Origin: Dentipellis sp. KUC8613
Lineage: Eukaryota; Basidiomycota; Agaricomycetes; Russulales; Hericiaceae
Length of the DNA stretch: 20,605 nucleotides
Direction of reading: 5' to 3'
Assembly: GCA_002286715.1 (NCBI GenBank)
Contig: NSJX01000072.1
Span: 13,154 to 33,758, forward strand
Shown here: positions 8,482 through 18,235 of the stretch, one piece after another
Position numbering within the stretch: the stretch's first letter is position 1
How the letters are laid out: each line of letters begins with the position of its first letter
Program-made: the position numbers and the translations under genes
Notes under the pieces: generated by a model
The model's database searches: none
Told to the model about the DNA's origin: nothing
The model's input: the letters and a program-made list of their open reading frames with translations, nothing else

Positions 8482-11400
8482 ATGCATTGCGAATTGTGTA
8501 ACGCACGCGTCCCACCCGCCAGCTGGGATGAACATGCGCGTGGAAGAAAACATCGCCGAAATGTGGCGACGGCGACGACCACACCGGTTATCGCGCAGAC
8601 ACCGTCCCCTACGCCAAGCGACAGCACAGCCGTTCGAACCCCGCCCACTGGCAATATTGAGCGTATAGACGAGCCCGGGATCGTTGACGAATTTCATGAA
8701 GAAAATGCGCTCGATGGTCAAGTTGCCCTTCATAGCGTGGAAGCTGCGGATGGAGAGACTCAGGACTTCGGTGAAGATGTTGATAGTGATGATGGTCCTG
8801 GTAATATTTTCGCCAATCTGGTGGTGTCGGACGAAGATGGGCTCGACTTGGGCGAAGTCGAGCGAGCAGGCGGCCATGGGCAATTCCCCAGCACCGAAAA
8901 ACGCATCACGATCACAAGGACCAACTGGCATCCGGGCATCAAACTCGTTGATATCGAGATTCGGTCGAACGATAGAGCTGCGAGGCAATGGTGAGTGCAT
9001 ATATGCTCGAACGCCGAAATATTATTGAGGCTTTGGCAGCTTTCGTGCAGAATTGGAACAAGGGTCCTCTCAGTATGTCAAAAAAGAGCGCGCGAGGACC
9101 ATTTTGCTGTCGTTCAGCCCCAGCCGCGAGGGCTACTTCAAGGCGACCATCCGTCTGACCTTCCGCATCACCAACGGCAGAGATTTTATTATCAGTCGCG
9201 CGCTCACGGGCACGGCGGCACATCCTGTATACCGGCCGCCCCGTAGCGTTGTCTCGCTCCGGCCGCCGACGTGGACGAAGACGAAGTGGTCAAAGCTGTT
9301 GCCGGAATATGAGCTCCCGGCTGACCTCGCGGGAACTGTGGCCCTTCCCAACCCTGAGCAACATGAAGACAAAGTACGACGCATTGCGAATGATATGGTG
9401 CCAACGGCTCTCACTATGGATACCTACGTTACTAGGTTTCATGCGCTTCTGCACGTCGAGGAGGTAGCGCAACAGTACGTCTACCTTCCATACTATATCA
9501 CTTGTATCCTAATAAATACCATGTCATTTAGGCGCCATATACAAGAGACAATGATCCCAGAAGTTGACGTCAAAGCCAAAGGAACCCGCTACGAAGTCAC
9601 ATTCAGCGAAATGGAAGACCAGGAGCTCCCAGACGCAGGCATGGTCGGCGACTACGTTTTCCTGGACGACTGCTTCTCCGACATGTGCTACGAGGGCCGA
9701 GTCCATGCACGGAGGCAGAATTTCGACAACCGCACGAACCATCACGAGATCACTCTGGTCATGCGTATGCCGGAGACGTTTGCCATCCACCGCGGGAGTG
9801 TTTTCAACCTGCGCTTCAAGCTCAATCGTATACCGTTGCAGCGCGCGCACCATGCGCTCGCGCAGTCGTGTCACCCTCAGAGATTGCTTTTCCCAACAAG
9901 GAGTGATGAGCCAAATGAACCGCAGGCTGTTGTGAACAGGGAGGAACTCGAGCTCTACAACCGAGCCGTCGAGAACGATGACAAGCAGTTAGAGGCCGTG
10001 CTGCAGGTATTGCAGAGGCCGCGCGGCAATGTCCCATTCATCATCTTCGGACCGTACGTCTTTCCAAACCCTTCGACCTCCTTAATACGTCATACTGATG
10101 CGCATATACTCGCACAGTCCCGGAACCGGAAAAACGACAACGATAGTCGAATGCATCTTGCAACTCCTCCTGCACGAGCCCTCGTCTCACATCCTCGTCT
10201 GCACGCCCTCCAACTCCGCCGCAGACCTCCTCACGGCGCGGCTCGCCCCCCACCTCGACAGCACCGCCCTCTTCCGGCTCAACGCGTTCAGCCGGGCGCC
10301 CGCCGACATCGCCGCCGCGCACCGCGCCGCCGTGCTCGCGCGCAGCCTGCGCAACGACCACGACGTCTTCGCCATGCCCTCGGGGAAGGACCTCGCGAAG
10401 TTCCGCGTCGTCGTGTGCACGTGCTGCACTGCGGGCGCGCTCACCCGCGCGGGGGTCTCGCGCGGACATTTTGCGTGGGTGTTCATCGACGAGGCGGGGC
10501 AGGCGACGGAGCCGGAGGCGATGGTCCCGATTCGGGGCATGGTGGGCGCGAAGACGGACGTCGTGCTTGTGGGCGACCCGAAGCAGTTGCGGCCTGTCAT
10601 TATGTCGATGTGGGCGAAGCCGAAGTTAAGTATCAGTTATTTGGAGCGGTTGATAGGTATGAAGGGGGTGTATGACTTTGGGGAGGGTGGGGACGACTGG
10701 GACCCGCCTCCGCAGAAAAAGTGAGTGGTGATTTAGCTATATGCGCGATGAGGCTCACCGGATGTGATTAGTGTGGTTCAGCTGCAGCAGAACCGGCGTT
10801 CTCAAGCTGCGATCATCGCGTTCTCGAACTCCTTGTTCTACGAGGATTCACTGCGCGCACGTGCCGACCTTGCCCTGGCGCGTTCGCTGTTCCACTCAGC
10901 CGTGCTCCCGAACCGGGAGTTTCCTGTCATGTTCCATGGTATCAAGGGGAGGGAGGAGCAGAGAAAGCTGTCCAAGTCGTTCTTCAATACTGTCGAGGCC
11001 CAGCAAGCTCTGCAATATTGTCGGACTCTGCTAGAGGACCGGGAGAGGCCTGTTTGTAAGTGCCGTGTGGTTCTTGACTTTTGGATTACTTGTGAGTGCT
11101 AAAGAGAATGTTCTTAGCCCCAGAAAATATCGGAATCATCTCGCCTTATAAGGCGCAGGTACGGCATATCAAAGCGATGCTGCGGAGCGCAAAAATCGAG
11201 GGCGTGACCGTGGGGTCAGTGGAGCAGTTCCAGGGTCAAGTAAGGTCATTTTTAAAGTGTTGCTTTTCACAGAGCTAATTTTGGATATTTTTTACTAGGA
11301 ACGACGTATCATCATTCTCTCCACGACGCGGAGCAATTCCAACAGAAAGCAAAAAGCATTTGGCTTCCTGAATGACCCGCACAGGCTTAATGGTATGCCG

Positions 11401-11706
11401 ACCCGCATCTGTAATTTTAACGTTCATTACTAAACACCCTCATGCACAGTGGCCCTCACCCGTGCCCAAGCTATGCTCATCGTCATCGGTGACCCTGCCG
11501 TGCTCGGCCAAGATCTGCTCTGGCGCACATTCCTCAACTATGTGCATAAACACGGCGGGAGCATAGGAGAGAGATACGATTGGGACCCCGCAAAGGATTT
11601 TATTCCGCGAGGGTACGAGCGCATTCCTCGCGAGCAGGCAAGGGCAGAGGGTGAAGAGTTCCTCAATATGGTGAGGACGGAGGTGCTCGTGTATCGCGGG
11701 GTTTAG
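8482..11706 (+). CDS. SF1 RNA helicase (Upf1/MOV10/HELZ-like) with C2H2 finger, tandem copy 1
   Basis: Predicted ATP-dependent 5'-3' RNA helicase of the Upf1-like SF1B group, nearest in type to MOV10/SDE3/HELZ. Exons: 8482-8990, 9040-9474, 9532-10053, 10118-10720, 10772-11055, 11118-11239, 11299-11392 and 11450-11706; 941 aa. A U1/JAZ-type C2H2 finger (C3, C6, H18, H24, ending GRKH) opens the protein. An acidic low-complexity linker runs to about 165, then a beta-rich N-terminal region with the MVGDYVFLDD and FKLNRIPLQRAHHAL segments. Helicase motifs: GPPGTGKT (488-495), DEAG (613-616), GDPKQLRPV, QQNRRS, VGSVEQFQGQERRII and NVALTRAQ (around 857). The start is the first ATG of the open frame, two residues before the first zinc cysteine, so a missing upstream exon is possible. 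All motor motifs look intact. Family members act in RNA silencing, nonsense-mediated decay and retroelement control; the role here is inferred. Confidence 0.92.
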
Positions 11707-12341
11707 GACTGGGATACATGAACGTTATAGGTGTGAAGAGATAGTAGGTGTGAATATTTTCTTGACATTTTCGGCCAAAGACAAGGCCTCGCCATTCTTT
11801 GGCGCAGAATATTCGGTGGACGGTGTCGGAGAGATCGGAGTAGATATAAAAGGCCCGGGATCAATTTCAGCGTCGCGGTCCACGGCGCGGTGGCTGTTAC
11901 TGCCTAAACGAGAAGTGTGTCCGACTAAACGGTTCTCGCTCTTCCCTCCTGGACTGCAACGCGAGAATATTCCCACTCTCCTTTCGCAACAGGGTTTGTC
12001 TCATCAGTATCTCCGGCTCTTCCAGTATATGTTGGTTCGGCGAAGAACGCACGACAACGAGACCAATAACCGCCCATACGTGTCATTTTATGTCCGTCCA
12101 TGTCGCTCTTGCCCGAGACTAGTGTCCCAAAAAGTACATTTTGGGATCTGCTATTTTGACTTCTGACATGTTTACAAATCCAGGTATACCTGTCATTCCG
12201 GAACCAGACGACACGTATACTGCTTGGGACAATGAGATTACTATTCGCGGTCGTCGATGGTTCCCATCACCATTACTCTCGCCATCCCACGTCCGGTTGT
12301 AATCTACGTGCTCGCATACCTCCTTGCTGCCAACTCTCTCG
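11707..12341. promoter_or_regulatory. Intergenic region and probable promoter of helicase 2
   Basis: A good TATA box, TATAAAAG, lies at 11845-11852 about 490 bp before the helicase 2 ATG, so a long leader or a leader intron is likely. Downstream, 11921-11945 matches 16006-16030, upstream of the CCDC6-like gene, in 21 of 25 bases, suggesting that this spacer is a copy of the sequence that originally followed the helicase. No coding exon was found. Confidence 0.55.
11889..11950 (+). repeat. Duplicated 3' flank block, copy after helicase 1
   Basis: The core at 11921-11945 (CCGACTAAACGGTTCTCGCT then CTTCC) aligns with 16006-16030 (CCGGCTAAGCCGTTCTTGCT then CTTCC) at 21 of 25 positions, with weaker similarity extending upstream through GTTACT/TTTACT. 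Each block lies 3' of one helicase copy, so it probably marks the right end of the tandem duplication. A shared promoter motif is the alternative. Confidence 0.5.
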
Positions 12342-15300
12342 ATGCCTCTCTTCTGTCATCAAGTTCTTCTGACTGGTCAATGTACCCGCGAGCAATGCTC
12401 TGCAAGACACGATGTCCAGTTCTGCCAACTTTGCAACCTTTATATGCAACCAATCGCAATGAATGCGCATCTGACTGGGAAAAAGCATCGCGCAAGGGCT
12501 GCGGCATCGACAACACCTGCACCGGCTCCTCAAGATGTGCAGACCCCGTCTCCCACCCCAAGCGATAGTACGGCTGTTCAAACACCGCCGAATCCGAACT
12601 TCGGGGGAATCACCGATACAGACGCCGGCTGCGAGGCTGGTGTATCAGATGGCGAAGGTGGTGAAGATTCGGCTCAGAGCGTACAGGAAGACGATGACAA
12701 ATCCGAGTCTGAGGAAGAACGTCCTCTTCCCTCGCTCGCACTGGGAATGGGACTCGCAAGCCTGATGGTCTCCGATAAGGATGGGGTCGACTTTGGTGAG
12801 GTGCAGAGCGTCAAGGACGGAAAGGAACTATTCCCTGGTCGTGTACACAATCTCTTGATATCCAGATCGCACAGGTTTCCCAGCGTGGAACTTGTCGGCT
12901 TTAGGCTTCTAGCGCGTAAAAAAGAATCCTTAGACTGGTGAGCCTTCAGTATGCTAGATTCCGTTTTTTTCCTTATTGACTCCAGCTTTTCAACAGCTTT
13001 GATGCGGAGTTACTCCAACCTCCTCCCGAGGGCTTCCCCGAAAAAATCAAATTTGGCATTCCAAAGACGATTCGCCTGGAGTTCAAACCCAAGAAGGAAG
13101 GGTTTTACAAGGCGACCATAGCGTTGACCTTCCGTATCATTGGGTGTCCAAACTTGAAGCATGTCTTCAAGCGTACGCTCGTAGGCACAGCTCAATTTCC
13201 ACCATATCAACCGCCTCGCCGCGTTATCCCACTAGGAAGGCCATGGATGTGGCCGAGCACCAAGCGGTTAGGGATCTTGCCTTTCTTCGAGCTGCCTCCT
13301 CTTCTCGCCAATACGCTGTCGCATAGCAACAAGGAGTATCATGAATGGAAGCTTTCGAACATAGCAAGACGGATGATCCCTCGACTTCGTTCAGAATCCT
13401 ACGTGACCTATTTTCATGACCTTTTATATTTTGAAGAGATAGAGCAGCTGTAAGCTTCATATCTCAGTCGGCTTTTCTCGTGAACTAATGGTTCACGCTA
13501 CTTTTAGATTCCGTCTGCAGGAGATTATCATCAGGGACCTTCGCCTCTTGGACGACGCGAAGCCTTTTCACTACAACATCATTATCAGCGAAACAGAAGA
13601 CAGAGATCTTCCGCAGGTTGGCATGGTCGGCGACTACATCCTTCTCGACGACATCTACTATGATAACACCCATGAGGGTCGCATTCATGCACGCGTAGAG
13701 CGGTTCAACCCCGTGACGCGGTTCAATGAGGCCATTTTCGATGTCCGCCTACCAGAAGAGTTCAACATGCAATACGGAAGCATCTATGTGCTGCGCTTCA
13801 AGCTGAATCGTATACCACTCCGGCGTATGCACCATGCTCTCGATGAGCGATGTCACCTTTCAAGGCTACTCTTCCCGACGAACAGCGATGTACCCGATTT
13901 ACCGCGCATTCATGTAAAAAGGATGCAGCTTCTCAGTAATCTGTACAACAAAGCCATTTATCGCGATAGCAAGCAGCTACAAGCCGTGCTTGAAGTGTTA
14001 CAACGCCCACGCGGCAACGTTCCATTTATCATCTTTGGCCCGTACGTATCGCCGACCCATTGCTGAGCGTACTGTGCATGTATTGATGTGCATATTTGCA
14101 GCCCCGGCACAGGAAAAACCACAACCGTGATTGAATGCATACTCCAACTTCTCCTGCACAACCCCTCGGCCCATATCCTCGTTTGCACGCCCTCCAACTC
14201 TGCCGCGGATCTCCTCACGCACCTCCTCGCTCCCCACCTCGACAAGGCGTCCCTCTTCCGCTTCTCCGCCTTCAGCCGCGCGCCGTTCGACATTGCCGAG
14301 ATGCACTTCGACGCTGTGATGGAGCACAGTAGGCAGAACGAGCACGAGTTCTTTTCTATACCCCCCACCGACGAGCTCGCAAAGTTCCGCGTGGTCGTAA
14401 GCACCTGCAGCAATGCAGGGGCACTCCGCGGCGCTGGAATCGCGCGGGGGCATTTTGGGTGGATCTTCGTCGACGAAGCGACGCAGGCGTCAGAGCCGGA
14501 GGCGATGGTCCCCATCCGGTGCATGGCGGACGAGAAAACGGACGTGGTGCTTGCGGGCGACCCGAAGCAGCTGAGGCCCGTCGTCATGTCGGCCATCGCG
14601 TCGAGTTCAGGTTTGCAGATCAGTTATTTGGAAAGGCTGATGGAGATCCGGGACTTGTATGCGTTGGAAGGGAGTGGTGGAGATAGTTCTGGGCTGAGTC
14701 AGATCAAGTGAGTTGTTCCTACTAGCACGTCGGAGTGTACTTCTGACACTGACTGCCTGATTCCAGTGTTGTGCAGCTTCAGCAGAACCGTCGTTCGCAT
14801 GCCAAGATCATCGCGTTCTCCAACAGCATATTCTACGAAGACAAGCTGCGAGCACACGCAAAACCTTCTCTGGCGAAGTCGTTATTGGGCTCGGTTCAGC
14901 TGCCCAACAAGAACTTCCCGGTGACCTTCTTTGGTATAATAGCAAAGGAGGATAAAAAAGAATTGTCAAAGTCGTATTCAAATACCGAGGAGGCGCACAT
15001 GGTCGAGCGGTATTGTCTGGAGTTGATCAGAGATCACGAGAGGCCTATCAGTAAGTGTCCAAGTCGAAGCATCTCAAAGCTTTGGCCGTGACTGACTCCG
15101 TCAACCAGCTCCAAAAGAAATTGGCGTCATCTCCCCGTATAAGGCACAGGTCAGGCATATCAAAGCCGTATTGCGAAAGGCAGGGTTGGAAGCTATCACC
15201 GTGGGCTCAGTAGAACAATTCCAGGGTCAGGTAATGCGAGTTTTGCCGTCTATCTGGAGGGATGCTTATCTTGTGTACTCTTGATCCTAGGAGCGCCGAG

Positions 15301-15659
15301 CCATTATTCTCTCTACGACCCGCAGCAATGTAAATAAGAAAAAGGGAGCCTACGGCTTCCTGGATGATCCGCACAGACTTAATGGTGCGTATTCTTCCTC
15401 TTCGCCCTCAAGGACGTGAGGCTCATATGTCTGCCTAGTGGCCCTTACCCGTGCCCAGGCAATGCTCGTGGTAATTGGAAATCCTGTTGTGCTCGGCCAA
15501 GACCCTCATTGGAAAAAATTCCTCAATTATGTGCACTCATATCGTGCTAGCAAGGGGACACAGTATAATTGGAATCCAAACAAGCATGTTCCGCTGCGAT
15601 TGTACGACGAGAGACGCCGCGAGCAGCCGAGGCCCAGTGGCGAAGAATTTCTCGACTGA
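12342..15659 (+). CDS. SF1 RNA helicase (Upf1/MOV10/HELZ-like) with CCCH and C2H2 fingers, tandem copy 2
   Basis: Paralogue of the preceding gene. Exons: 12342-12937, 12997-13449, 13508-14041, 14102-14707, 14767-15050, 15109-15230, 15291-15384 and 15439-15659; 969 aa. All seven introns fall at the same codons and phases as in copy 1, and exons 5, 6 and 7 have the same lengths. The N-terminus carries a CCCH finger (C5-x8-C14-x4-C19-x3-H23) directly followed by a C2H2 finger (C28, C31, H43, H49, ending GKKH). The acidic linker then leads to the helicase core: GPPGTGKT (527-534), DEAT (652-655), GDPKQLRPV, QQNRRS, VGSVEQFQGQERRAI and NVALTRAQ (around 897). The ATG at 12342 is the first in frame and sits just before the CCCH finger. 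The C-terminus ends EEFLD, 12 residues shorter than copy 1. CCCH plus helicase recalls HELZ. Function as an RNA helicase is well supported; the pathway is inferred. Confidence 0.93.
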
Positions 15660-16122
15660 GGGTCAGGATACAGCGGCTGCATTTGTCTTGGGCGTAGTGC
15701 ATGGAATGTACTCTCGGTTTCCTGGTGCATTTTTATTACTCCCTATATACATAAAGGACTCTCAAGGTGCAAATGAACGAATGCGCTATATGGGTTTACG
15801 GCTGATGGTTACGCCGACGGACGGTCACCATTGTACCTGCACAAAGCGTCATTCGTGCATCGATACATCAAACGTACGCATTCGTGTTACGTTCAGAGAC
15901 AGTCGAAAGTTTCGTGTATGTAGAGGACGACGCGTCGCGCCTAGGAAAGAGATGAAGCTGAAGGTCGGATGACGTCGGCGGGCGTTTACTAAATCGGAAT
16001 TGAAGCCGGCTAAGCCGTTCTTGCTCTTCCTTCCCTCACTGACAACCCCTGGGCCCTCTCGCGAGCGCACTGTCGATTTTTGTAGCTAAGCTCCAGATTT
16101 GACCGTCTTTCTCTCCAAATAC
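15660..16122. promoter_or_regulatory. Intergenic region upstream of the CCDC6-like gene
   Basis: 463 bp between the helicase 2 stop and the CCDC6-like ATG. It contains the second copy of the flank block (15979-16036), a pyrimidine-rich stretch TTCTTGCTCTTCCTTCCCTC (16018-16037) that could be a transcription start region, and no clear TATA box or coding exon. Confidence 0.5.
15979..16036 (+). repeat. Duplicated 3' flank block, copy after helicase 2
   Basis: Counterpart of 11889-11950, with 21 of 25 core bases identical between 16006-16030 and 11921-11945. It is 340 bp after the helicase 2 stop, whereas the other copy is about 210 bp after the helicase 1 stop, so the flanks have since gained or lost sequence. 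Confidence 0.5.
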
Positions 16123-17486
16123 ATGTCCGTCTCGCCACCCGTGCGGCGGCTGTCCACCGCGAGCACAAGCAGCACGCAGAGCAAGCGGGAGGAGGACCTC
16201 ATAAACGCCTACGAGGCTGAGGAGGAGCGAATAATCAACGTCTTGTCCAGGAAACTCGAAAAGGCATGTTTCTGTCGAGATCCTGTACGTGCATCTTCTG
16301 CGGAACTCCTGACCGCCTGTCTGCTCCACCCCGGCCTCTAGCTCCAGGAAGAGAAGATTCAGCTCGAGAACGTGCTCGAGGCCGAGTCCGAGTCGCATGT
16401 GAACAGGCTCTCGCGCGAGCTCACCGTGCTGCGCATAGCTCAGCAGCAGCAGGCGCAGCAGGAAGCAGCCCAGCCGGGCCAGCAAAATGGCAATGGGGCC
16501 AATGGCCACGGCCCGGTCGAGATTACGAGGACTTCCAGCATGGTGGCGATCTCGGACCCATTGACACCGAGCACGGAGATCATGCTTGAGGCCATGAGGA
16601 GGGAGAACGAGCAGCTGCGGAATAGGCTAGTGAACACAGAGAGGGAGTACATTCGAATAACGAGGCTGAACGAGATCTACCGTGAGGAGCTCATCGACCA
16701 TCGGCGACGGGTACGTCTCATCTATGCATGATCGCCATATCGGTTCACACATGTTCTTCTCTGCGATAGCTGGGTCTATCGGTCGACAATCTCATAGGGC
16801 TATCGTCGTCTCTCGAGCACTACCCTCAGCCGACGCATCGTCGCTCGGCCTCCTCTTCAATACCGTCCCCTGTCGTATCTCCCAGTATCGGCCTTCCCTT
16901 ACCTACTCAGGGACAAATGACTCGCCCAGGCCCTTCGCCCTCCGTCCCTATTCCGCGTCCACCATCCCAGATCCACCGTCCCTTCAGCAATCTTTCGGAA
17001 TCCAACACCCCCATTTCGCATTCCCCATCCTCCTCCGAGTCTCCGTTTCTCTCCTCCCCTATGACATCCACCAACCCTGCCAGCTTGATCAGCAATCAGA
17101 CACAGATGACGACTCCGCCTTCGTCAGCGTCGCTTGCGCTCGCCTCGCTGCAGACGGTGCCAGGCCACCCCCAGCTTTCATATCCTTCTGTACCACCGCC
17201 CTCGCTCTCCTCATCCTTTGGCTCGCCAAATATTCACAGGGATGCGTCAACGTCTCCTATGGAGCCACATGCCAGCCGTTGGAACGGCGTGCGGCGCGGG
17301 AGCTTCGACCGGCGGCCAATACCTGATGTGCGGAACGGCAGCCGCAGCCACTCGCGGCGGGAGAGCGTCGAGCGAGGCGCGCGCATCGCGGAGACCGGCC
17401 AGCTCTACCCCCGCAGCCGGACGAACAGCATCGCGTCCGACGCAATCTTCCCCGTCGACGAGGCACAGGAGAAGGAAAGGGCGTAG
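16123..17486 (+). CDS. CCDC6-like coiled-coil protein (DUF2046)
   Basis: Fungal relative of CCDC6, a coiled-coil phosphoprotein; its fungal role is unknown to me. Exons 16123-16263, 16342-16710 and 16770-17486 give 408 aa. The N-terminus MSVSPPVRRLSTASTSSTQS is Ser-rich. The coiled coil covers about residues 21-90 (KREEDLINAYEAEEERI, then QEEKIQLENVLEAESESHV, then NRLSRELTVLR). After a Q/N/G-rich break a second helix at about 125-170 contains MLEAMRRENEQLRNRL and IRITRLNEIYREELIDHRRR, the most conserved DUF2046 segment. The remaining 238 residues are Ser/Pro-rich and disordered, with basic-directed phosphosite-like motifs RRGS348, RRES369 and RTNS390. Intron 1 requires a GC-AG splice. It follows helicase 2 on the same strand without apparent functional link. 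Confidence 0.9.
16264..16341 (+). other. GC-AG intron 1 of the CCDC6-like gene
   Basis: The donor AAG|GCATGT is identical to that of aminopeptidase intron 9; the acceptor CTCTAG ends at 16341. Removal of 78 nt in phase 0 joins SRKLEK to LQEEKIQLENVLEAE, continuing the heptads. The nearby GT (16268) leaves a phase that does not fit the acceptor. Confidence 0.85.
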
Positions 17487-18014
17487 CCCGGATCAGGCGG
17501 GCGAGGCTGGAGCGCTGGGGCGGGCGTTTCCTGGATCCGGACGGTGGGTTTCGCACATGGACAAATATTTGGGTTCGCTATCGACGTTTTCTTGTTCTGT
17601 GAGTCGCTGTCCGTCTGAGCCCTGTTTCTCGGAGTCTTGTGTCTGACCACGTCTGGTTATTCTCAAGTATTGTACAACACTAGTCACGTCTACTAAAATA
17701 ATGATTCTTCTCATAACTAAGCAGCTCAGGACTCAGGACGGCGTCTTGCGTGTGCGATATGCGCCTGCCGCCAGACCACATGGTCCGCCTAGGGAGCGCG
17801 GAGCGCTGGGCTGGAGCCCACGCGCCAGCGAGCTCCGCGCCGCACGCCGTCAGAAACGCACGGCGACCGCGTTATCTCTCGATCGCCGACGCGCGCCGTG
17901 CATCGCATGCCGCCACGTCGGGCAACACGTGTGCGCGCCCCGCCGACGATCACGGCGGGGGGGCGGGATCCGGCGCTCGGCGGACCCAAGCGGACGGCGC
18001 GACCACGTTAGTTG

Positions 18015-18024
18015 CCATATAAGG
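18015..18024. promoter_or_regulatory. CArG-box-like site (CCATATAAGG)
   Basis: Perfect match to CC(A/T)6GG, the site bound by SRF-type MADS-box factors. It lies 100 bp upstream of the TATA box and 3 bp from the left arm of the inverted repeat. About one such match is expected by chance in 20 kb, so only its location makes it notable. Confidence 0.35.
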
Positions 18025-18027
18025 CAA

Positions 18028-18085
18028 GCGTCGGGCCCTATCAGCGCCGCCCCGCCGTAGCCATTGTTCTGTGCGGGCCCGACGC
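18028..18085. promoter_or_regulatory. 11-bp perfect inverted repeat, candidate operator
   Basis: GCGTCGGGCCC at 18028-18038 and GGGCCCGACGC at 18075-18085 form exact arms separated by 36 bp, ending 39 bp before the TATA box. Each arm also contains a GGGCCC palindrome. It could be a pair of binding sites for a dimeric regulator. Confidence 0.45.
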
Positions 18086-18124
18086 GTCACGGCGCACAGC
18101 TCGAGTCACGCGCGTGTGCACGCG

Positions 18125-18130
18125 TATAAA
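18125..18130 (+). promoter_or_regulatory. TATA box of the Hsp20 gene
   Basis: TATAAA in the context GCGTATAAAGCC, 106 bp before the start codon, in otherwise GC-rich DNA. Position and isolation make it a convincing core promoter element, as expected for an inducible gene. Confidence 0.7.
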
Positions 18131-18235
18131 GCCCGCGACGCGCTGGCACCCGCTTTTCCTCCATCATAACTTTCCTTTCCGTAGGTCCCGTCGTTGCTCG
18201 CGACCGGCCGTGGCCTTGTTATAGAGTTTCTTGCA

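Larger units (their letters stand above)
17487..18235. promoter_or_regulatory. Intergenic region with Hsp20 promoter
   Basis: The first part is CCDC6-like 3' flank; from about 17760 on it is very GC-rich. The promoter of the downstream small heat shock gene shows a TATA box (TATAAA, 18125-18130, 106 bp before the ATG), a pyrimidine-rich stretch near 18150-18180 likely to include the start of transcription, a perfect 11-bp inverted repeat (18028-18038 with 18075-18085) and a CArG-type sequence (18015-18024). I saw no good heat shock element array of alternating GAA/TTC. Confidence 0.65.

Noticed and set aside
9053..10675. 540-codon ORF read straight through helicase 1 introns
   Set aside because: After 10053 it runs through an intron and into the wrong frame, turning into Arg/Pro-rich sequence; splicing restores FGPPGTGKTTT.
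17640..18235. Heat shock element array upstream of Hsp20
   Set aside because: I looked for alternating GAA and TTC units and found no convincing array of three.
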